Part shown: positions 1 through 3,888 of the stretch, piece by piece
Layout: every line of letters starts with the position of its first letter
Numbering within the stretch: position 1 is the stretch's first letter
NCBI GenBank assembly: GCA_010672185.1
Contig: JAAHHL010000028.1
Coordinates: 1-5,450 of the forward strand
Length of the DNA stretch: 5,450 nt
DNA from: Caldora sp. SIO3E6
GTDB lineage: Bacteria; Cyanobacteriota; Cyanobacteriia; Cyanobacteriales; Coleofasciculaceae
Reading direction: 5' to 3'
Position numbers and translations under genes: made by a program
Notes under the pieces: model-generated
Told to the model about the DNA's origin: nothing
The model's input: the letters and a program-made list of their open reading frames with translations, nothing else
The model's database searches: none

Positions 1-249
1 TGGGTAGTCTGCTGGACAATTGCTGGGGGTTACAAAACCATACACCTCAAATGTTTCACCAACTTCAAGGATTTCACCAGGATCAGGGGTGGTAATACAA
101 ACGGTTGATGAACATAGAGGAATATCCCCTGGGCCTGAACGCTCACAAAATGGGACTGCCAAAGCAGGGTTGGCAAACCCTAAAACAAGAGTGATTAACA
201 GAGCAAAAGTGGCCAAAAGACTGCCAAAGTATTTCTGTATTCTCGACAC
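1..249 (-). CDS. Secreted cysteine-containing protein of unknown function, N-terminal part only
   Basis: The frame is open from a GTG at 247-249 to the left edge, giving the first 83 residues. The start is chosen because AAGGAG lies 9 bases upstream and an in-frame stop lies further upstream with no ATG in between. Residues 1-10 are polar with R3 and K6. Residues 11-25 are strongly hydrophobic (SLLATFALLITLVLGF region), and ALA at 29-31 is a classical signal peptidase I site, so the protein is probably exported to the periplasm or outside. The mature part begins VPFCERSGPG and has cysteines at 35, 46, 51 and 78, compatible with disulfides. A stretch near 57-72 (PDPGEILEVGETFEVYGF) resembles the edge of a beta-sandwich domain, but that is only an impression. 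I do not recognise the family. It is transcribed divergently from the kinase gene. The opposite-strand frame over this region is a shadow. Confidence 0.8.
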   Translation of the reverse strand, partial: MSRIQKYFGSLLATFALLITLVLGFANPALAVPFCERSGPGDIPLCSSTVCITTPDPGEILEVGETFEVYGFVTPSNCPADYP

Positions 250-258
250 GTTAATAAA

Positions 259-264
259 CTCCTT
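259..264 (-). promoter_or_regulatory. Ribosome binding site of the secreted-protein gene
   Basis: AAGGAG on the minus strand, 9 bases before GTG. It decides the non-ATG start, which puts the signal peptide in register. Confidence 0.75.
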
Positions 265-322
265 AATTATTGAACGAACTATCTATAGGGCGATCTTAAA
301 GATGATTCAGATAGCTTGTGGA

Positions 323-350
323 ATTATATCAATAATAGGGAGAGTTACAA
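323..350 (-). promoter_or_regulatory. Likely sigma-70 type promoter for the secreted-protein gene
   Basis: On the minus strand, TTGTAA (345-350) is followed after 16 bases by TATAAT (323-328). The -10 is preceded by TGA, so it also has the extended -10 form TGnTATAAT. The predicted start is near 316, giving a leader of roughly 65 bases before the GTG. Part of that leader (about 292-303) is the small inverted repeat ATCTT-A-AAGAT. Confidence 0.6.
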
Positions 351-427
351 CCCCTGAAGCAAAATATTTTTTTTGATTGTCTCGATACTCGCTAAGGAAT
401 AATCACTCAGTAAAAACACTTATGAAG

Positions 428-433
428 TATAAT
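428..433 (+). promoter_or_regulatory. Candidate -10 element for the phytochrome kinase gene
   Basis: A perfect TATAAT lies 65 bases upstream of the ATG. No recognisable -35 hexamer lies 16-18 bases upstream (the position reads ACTCAG), so transcription may need an activator or another sigma factor. Nothing else in 351-498 looks like a stronger promoter; 365-374 is a T-rich run. Confidence 0.4.
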
Positions 434-498
434 AACTGGCAGCTACTCCACCGACATTGCTACAAAATAAAGTATGTTAGTAACTCCGGAACAGCAGT

Positions 499-2592
499 AT
501 GTACAAAGGATTACTATTAAACCGAATGACTAGCCGCATTCGGCACTCTTTGGAATTGCAGGAGATTTTGTCAGCAACAGTCTCAGAAATGCGTTCCTTT
601 CTGGATACAGATCGAGTCAAGATTTATCGCTTTGAGCCGGATGGCTCAGGGCAAGTAATTGCTGAATCCATCGCTCCCAATCGCCTCCCTTCTCTGTTAG
701 GGTTGCACTTTCCTGCTGGCGATATTCCCCCTTCCGCTCGTGAGATGTATATTAAAGCTCGTCAGCGAGCCATTGTTGATGTGCCACGGCAGAGGATTAC
801 TCTTTCTCGTCTAGAATCTCCCAAGACTATGGGAGACTTGAAAGTTGAGGAAGTACACGAAAGGACAATCGAAGATATTCTTCAACGTCCTGTAGATCTT
901 TGCCATGTAGAGTACTTAACTAACATGGGAGTACAATCTTCTTTAGTCATCCCGATTTTGACACGTCAGAGTCTTTGGGGTTTACTAGTTTCCCATCATG
1001 CCCAGCCGAAAGTTTTCTATCAAGAGCAAATAGAATTAGTGCAGATGATAGCAGATCAGGTTTCTATTGCGATCTCTCAGTCTCATCTACTATCCCAAGC
1101 TAGGGAGAAGGCACGGCGAGAAGAGCTGATCAATCACATCTCTACCCTGATTCACTCTCCCCTGGCAATTGAGGAAATTTTACAAACTGTTTTAGAGGAT
1201 GTTGTTAAGTTAGTTCAGGGTTCTGGTGGCAGGCTCTATCTAACTTCAACAGACGGCATGTCAGAAGTGGAAACCTATACCTATGGTACACAACCGAGAT
1301 TAGCTGACGATGTTAGCCAACCTCTATTGGAGGATTATCCAGCTTGGCAGCAATTAATTAAGTGTGATTATCTTTATACCCAGCTGCTAGATATTGCTGA
1401 GGAAAACGGGGAAAAGGCTCAGGATGCTACTGGTGAGTTTGTTGAAGTACAAGGTTTTCCAGTTCCCAAACCTCAGGCTATTACTGATATCTACCAAGAA
1501 CCACAGCTGTTAGAAGTCACTCATCTCTTTCACTCTACCCGTATCCGCAGCTTGTTAGCGATGCCTTTACAATACGGGAGTCAGTTTCTCGGTTGTTTAA
1601 GCATTTTCCGAGATGAGATTGACACAGATATTACTTGGGCGGGAAAATATGACCCTGATGAACGGCAGCAAAAGGTAAGGCAATCTTTTGAGGCTTGGCG
1701 TGAGTTAAAATTAGCTCAAGCTCAGAAGTGGACAGCTGAAGAAATTGAAATTGTGCGATCGCTTTCGATTCACCTGACTATGGCGGTGATGCAACATCGA
1801 CTCTACCGTTATGAACACCAGCAACGGCAATTAGTGGAGATGCGGAATGCTGAACTAAAAATTGCTCGTACCATTGCCGAAGAAGCCAACCGTCTCAAAT
1901 CAGAGTTTCTCTCATCTACTAGTCATGAGTTACGCACCCCTCTTGCTTCTACCCTAAATTATCTAAGACTGCTCAAGGAAGAATTCTACGATGATGAAGA
2001 AGAGCTCAAAGAATATATTCGTATTGCCTATGAGTCTACCTATGGTCTAGTAGAGATTATTAACGATATCCTGGACATTACTAAAATTGAAGCTGGTCGC
2101 ATGACTATCGACCCAGAATATCTTAATTTACCATCTCTGTTGCAAGAACAGAGCGATTTATTTAGAGCAGAAAGTCGTCGCCAGAATATTCCTCTAGTAA
2201 TCGATTGTGAAGTTGAGCAAGTTTACGCCGATAAGTTAAAACTCAAACAAGTTCTGACTAATATCATCGGCAATGCTTTCAAATTTAGTAACCAAGGTGA
2301 GATTCGCCTTTGGGTAGTCCTCCATAAAAACCCTAATCTGGCCAAAATAGCAGTTACAGATACTGGAATTGGTATAGATCCGGCTCAACAAGATGAACTG
2401 TTTGAGCCTTTTGTCCAAGCAGATGGTTCTATTAAACGGCGTTATGGAGGAACGGGTTTGGGTTTGGCTATTTGTAAGCGATTAGTGGAACTGATGGGTG
2501 GTGAAATTTGCTTAGAGAGTGCTGGTGTGGGGCAAGGTACTACTGTTAGTTTTACTCTACCTCTTTTAAGTAATACTCTGGCTAATGGCTAA
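499..2592 (+). CDS. PAS-less (Cph2-type) phytochrome sensor histidine kinase, GAF-PHY-HisKA-HATPase
   Basis: A 697-residue protein with no membrane segment, so it should be a cytosolic light sensor that autophosphorylates and passes phosphate to an unlinked response regulator. The GAF domain (about 16-200) has the phytochrome FPAGDIPP motif (D75), a Cys-His pair C135-H136 at the usual bilin attachment site before EYLTNMGV, and LWGLLVSHH with H166/H167. No N-terminal PAS domain precedes it. Residues about 215-435 fit a PHY domain, with tongue-like motifs FRDE...W380-A-G and R394-QSF-EAW. The kinase core follows: H-box SHELRTP (H476), N-box with N592, G1 DTGIG (D621), F-box LFEPF and G2 GGTGLG (650-655). 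No receiver domain is present. The ATG at 499 is the first possible start after an in-frame stop at 481-483; its Shine-Dalgarno is weak, and the ATG at 526 is the alternative. The last residues (ANG) and the stop come from a heptamer array. Chromophore binding and signal colour are inferred. Confidence 0.9.
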   Translation: MYKGLLLNRMTSRIRHSLELQEILSATVSEMRSFLDTDRVKIYRFEPDGSGQVIAESIAPNRLPSLLGLHFPAGDIPPSAREMYIKARQRAIVDVPRQRITLSRLESPKTMGDLKVEEVHERTIEDILQRPVDLCHVEYLTNMGVQSSLVIPILTRQSLWGLLVSHHAQPKVFYQEQIELVQMIADQVSIAISQSHLLSQAREKARREELINHISTLIHSPLAIEEILQTVLEDVVKLVQGSGGRLYLTSTDGMSEVETYTYGTQPRLADDVSQPLLEDYPAWQQLIKCDYLYTQLLDIAEENGEKAQDATGEFVEVQGFPVPKPQAITDIYQEPQLLEVTHLFHSTRIRSLLAMPLQYGSQFLGCLSIFRDEIDTDITWAGKYDPDERQQKVRQSFEAWRELKLAQAQKWTAEEIEIVRSLSIHLTMAVMQHRLYRYEHQQRQLVEMRNAELKIARTIAEEANRLKSEFLSSTSHELRTPLASTLNYLRLLKEEFYDDEEELKEYIRIAYESTYGLVEIINDILDITKIEAGRMTIDPEYLNLPSLLQEQSDLFRAESRRQNIPLVIDCEVEQVYADKLKLKQVLTNIIGNAFKFSNQGEIRLWVVLHKNPNLAKIAVTDTGIGIDPAQQDELFEPFVQADGSIKRRYGGTGLGLAICKRLVELMGGEICLESAGVGQGTTVSFTLPLLSNTLANG
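1755..1762. repeat. HIP1 octamer GCGATCGC, copy 1
   Basis: A palindromic octamer that is highly over-represented in many cyanobacterial genomes. This copy lies inside the PHY-domain coding part of the kinase gene. Confidence 0.9.
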
Positions 2593-2660
2593 TGGCTAAT
2601 GGCTAATGGCTAATGGCTAATGGCTAATGGCTAATTGCTAATGGCTAATTGCTAATTGCT
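2581..2660 (+). repeat. Heptamer array A: 11 units of GCTAAT(G/T)
   Basis: Eleven perfect 7-bp units plus a final GCT. With G for GCTAATG and T for GCTAATT, the order is GGGGGGG-T-G-T-T. The first 12 bases are the final codons Ala-Asn-Gly and the stop TAA of the kinase gene, so array and gene overlap. Read in this orientation the unit contains TAA. Since 7 is not a multiple of 3, an array of three or more units closes all three forward frames. Confidence 0.97.
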
Positions 2661-2687
2661 TTTAAGTCACAAGTGTATGACAACACT

Positions 2688-2741
2688 GGGAATAGGGAAT
2701 AGGGAATAGGGAATAGGGAATAGGGAATAGGGAAAGGGAAA
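2688..2741 (+). repeat. Heptamer array B: six units of GGGAATA, then two GGGAAA units
   Basis: Six perfect GGGAATA units (2688-2729) are followed by GGGAAA twice. This is a different heptamer from arrays A, C and D, only 27 bases beyond array A, in the spacer between the convergent kinase and ribbon-helix-helix genes. Confidence 0.95.
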
Positions 2742-2750
2742 TATTTCCCT
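2735..2750. repeat. Perfect 16-bp palindrome at the end of array B
   Basis: AGGGAAATATTTCCCT is a perfect inverted repeat with no spacer, formed by the last degenerate unit of array B and its mirror. It lies between two convergent genes and could form a weak bidirectional terminator or a protein site, but no T-run follows on either strand, so I do not call it a terminator. Confidence 0.6.
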
Positions 2751-2817
2751 CCTGTCGCAATCACTGCCCAGACCTCATCAACAAAGGAACACAGTTCGCT
2801 TGGTGACGCTTGCTACA

Positions 2818-3171
2818 TCAACAGGGGACTAATTTTTCTCCCTGAGAGCAAGTATGGGCTTCTACCTCTTCTCGTACTTTTTCCACTGGAAGTTCTTCAG
2901 CCAGAATACTGGGCTGCTCTTTCAGGGAAACGACCTCTCCACCTTTGTCTATGACTAAGGAACTATGACATTCCGGACAGTTATAGATCTGATGGGTTCT
3001 TCCATAGGACTCCTCTTCTACTTGCTCAATCACTTCCGGGTGACCCAGGTAGAAAACTACTGCTCTCTCAACCATTGCTGACATCGAGTCTGATTCAACA
3101 GCTGCTCGAATTTTGAGCTGACGGTGGAGTCCTGGCGGGAGATACAACGTTACTTTTTGCTTGTCTTGCAT
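2818..3171 (-). CDS. Ribbon-helix-helix (CopG/Arc-like) protein with cysteine pairs, putative DNA-binding regulator
   Basis: A 117-residue protein. Residues 6-12 (KVTLYLP) fit the DNA-contacting beta-strand of the ribbon-helix-helix fold, 13-27 (PGLHRQLKIRAAVES) the first helix and 29-42 (SMSAMVERAVVFYL) the second. An acidic linker leads to C65-P-E-C68, and two more cysteines stand at 108 and at the last residue, 117, which could make a small zinc site. Such proteins bind DNA as dimers and often repress their own promoter; some are antitoxins, but no toxin-like gene adjoins it here. The ATG at 3171 is chosen because it starts just before the beta-strand and lies about 28 bases after the predicted transcription start; no Shine-Dalgarno is visible. 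It has its own near-consensus promoter with a palindrome next to it. It converges on the kinase gene. The fold assignment is good; target and role are unknown. Confidence 0.82.
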   Translation of the reverse strand: MQDKQKVTLYLPPGLHRQLKIRAAVESDSMSAMVERAVVFYLGHPEVIEQVEEESYGRTHQIYNCPECHSSLVIDKGGEVVSLKEQPSILAEELPVEKVREEVEAHTCSQGEKLVPC

Positions 3172-3187
3172 ATAAATTCAATTTTTT

Positions 3188-3197
3188 TACCCGGGTA
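3188..3197. promoter_or_regulatory. Candidate operator: perfect palindrome TACCCGGGTA
   Basis: This 10-bp perfect inverted repeat begins a few bases downstream of the predicted transcription start of the ribbon-helix-helix gene and 16 bases before its ATG. The position suits a repressor that blocks promoter clearance. Autoregulation by the encoded protein is an inference from the family. Confidence 0.45.
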
Positions 3198-3205
3198 TGT
3201 ATCCA

Positions 3206-3234
3206 AGATTATCCACTATTTGGGTGGCTGTCAA
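3206..3234 (-). promoter_or_regulatory. Strong sigma-70 type promoter of the ribbon-helix-helix gene
   Basis: On the minus strand, a consensus TTGACA (3229-3234) is followed after exactly 17 bases by TAATCT (3206-3211). The predicted start is near 3199, giving a leader of about 28 bases. It is the best promoter in the window. Confidence 0.75.
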
Positions 3235-3247
3235 GACACTATGCCAG

Positions 3248-3259
3248 TATGACGTCATA
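3248..3259. promoter_or_regulatory. Perfect 12-bp palindrome TATGACGTCATA upstream of the -35
   Basis: A perfect inverted repeat that begins 14 bases upstream of the -35 box of the ribbon-helix-helix promoter, a usual place for an activator or second repressor site. Its sequence differs from the palindrome near the start site, so it would probably bind a different factor. Confidence 0.35.
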
Positions 3260-3303
3260 ATTGTTGCATTTCGTTACATTAGGGCGTAGGGTATCGATTG
3301 TGG

Positions 3304-3322
3304 AACTGGCATCTTGCCAGTT
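3304..3322. repeat. Hairpin with 8-bp arms, AACTGGCA-TCT-TGCCAGTT
   Basis: A perfect stem of 8 bp with a 3-base loop. On the plus strand TTTT covers 3321-3324, giving a weak terminator shape, but no plus-strand gene reaches it. It resembles the short palindromes of the type GGGC..GCCC with an AAGATG/CATCTT core that are scattered in cyanobacterial spacers (from memory). Confidence 0.5.
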
Positions 3323-3343
3323 TTGCTTTCAAGAAACACTCTG

Positions 3344-3444
3344 GCTAATGGCTAATGGCTAATGGCTAATGGCTAATGGCTAATGGCTAATTGCTAATGG
3401 CTAATGGCTAATGGCTAATTGCTAATGGCTAATTGCTAATTGCT
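3344..3444 (+). repeat. Heptamer array C: 14 units of GCTAAT(G/T)
   Basis: Fourteen perfect 7-bp units plus GCT, in the order GGGGGG-T-GGG-T-G-T-T. Its last 52 bases (3393-3444) are identical to the last 52 of array A (2609-2660). It also shares the left flank ACTCTG and the same orientation, but no gene ends at it. Confidence 0.97.
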
Positions 3445-3528
3445 CCTCAGAAACAAGGCAGAGGGCTCCAAGGCTCCAAGGGAAGAGGATTTCACAAAAG
3501 TTTCTTCCTTTCATAGGGGGTGGCGCGC

Positions 3529-3541
3529 CGCCCGTCGGGCG
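3529..3541. repeat. GC-rich dyad CGCCCG-T-CGGGCG
   Basis: Six-base arms around a single base, next to GGCGCGCC at 3522-3529. This GC-rich island stands out from the AT-rich arrays on both sides. It could form a compact hairpin; no T-run follows. Confidence 0.4.
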
Positions 3542-3574
3542 CTCTGAAGAAACACACTCAGCCGCAAGGGGGCT

Positions 3575-3641
3575 GGGCGTAGCATTTGGATAGGGATACT
3601 TGGGTCTGGAGTGCTTAAATTATCGCCCAAATGCTACGCCC
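3575..3641. repeat. Inverted repeat with 15-bp perfect arms
   Basis: GGGCGTAGCATTTGG at 3575-3589 is exactly complementary to CCAAATGCTACGCCC at 3627-3641, with a 37-base loop. A smaller dyad, CAGCC/GGCTG (3559-3563 and 3571-3575), overlaps the left arm. It lies downstream of clpB beyond array D and could fold in the clpB transcript, but no T-run follows. Dispersed copies of the arm sequence would make it a cyanobacterial repeat element rather than a terminator. Confidence 0.6.
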
Positions 3642-3650
3642 CTACATTCA

Positions 3651-3888
3651 TTACTCATTATCAATTATCAATTATCCATTATCAATTATCAATTATCAAT
3701 TATCAATTATCAATTATCCATTATCAATTATCAATTATCCATTATCAATTATCCATTATCAATTATCCATTATCAATTATCAATTATCCATTATCAATTA
3801 TCCATTATCAATTATCAATTATCCATTATCAATTATCCATTATCAATTATCCATTATCCATTATCCATTATCCATTACTCATTACTCA
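3651..3888 (-). repeat. Heptamer array D: 34 units, ends on the clpB stop codon
   Basis: There are 34 units in unbroken 7-base register. On the plus strand they are 18 TTATCAA, 13 TTATCCA and 3 TTACTCA; the last type occurs only at the edges (the first unit and the last two). On the minus strand, the clpB sense strand, the unit reads ATAATTG or ATAATGG, which is the unit of arrays A and C with A in place of C. The last three bases (3886-3888) are the clpB stop TGA. Blocks repeat at higher order: 3721-3769 is identical to 3805-3853. Confidence 0.97.

Larger units (their letters stand above)
3172..3885. other. Repeat-rich intergenic region without a credible gene
   Basis: This 714-bp spacer separates the start of the ribbon-helix-helix gene from the end of clpB. 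From the left it holds a promoter with a palindrome, a second palindrome, a hairpin, heptamer array C, a stretch (3445-3574) with a tandem GGCTCCAA pair (3464-3479) and GC-rich dyads, a long inverted repeat, and heptamer array D. Frames that stay open over array D on the plus strand encode only a repeating LSIINYQ-type peptide. Confidence 0.8.

Noticed and set aside
20..376. Plus-strand open frame of 118 codons at the left edge
   Set aside because: It runs opposite the signal-peptide gene and its promoter, has no Shine-Dalgarno and reads like non-coding sequence.
2236..2418. Minus-strand frame of 60 codons
   Set aside because: It lies inside the well-supported kinase ATPase domain on the other strand.
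2735..2750. Intrinsic terminator for the kinase or ribbon-helix-helix gene
   Set aside because: The palindrome is AT-centred with no room for a loop, and no T-run follows on either strand.
2818..3171. Antitoxin of a toxin-antitoxin pair
   Set aside because: No second small gene adjoins it on the same strand, and the cysteine module is not typical of such antitoxins.
3651..3888. Array D as a CRISPR array
   Set aside because: Units are contiguous 7-mers with no unique spacers, and no cas-like gene is present.
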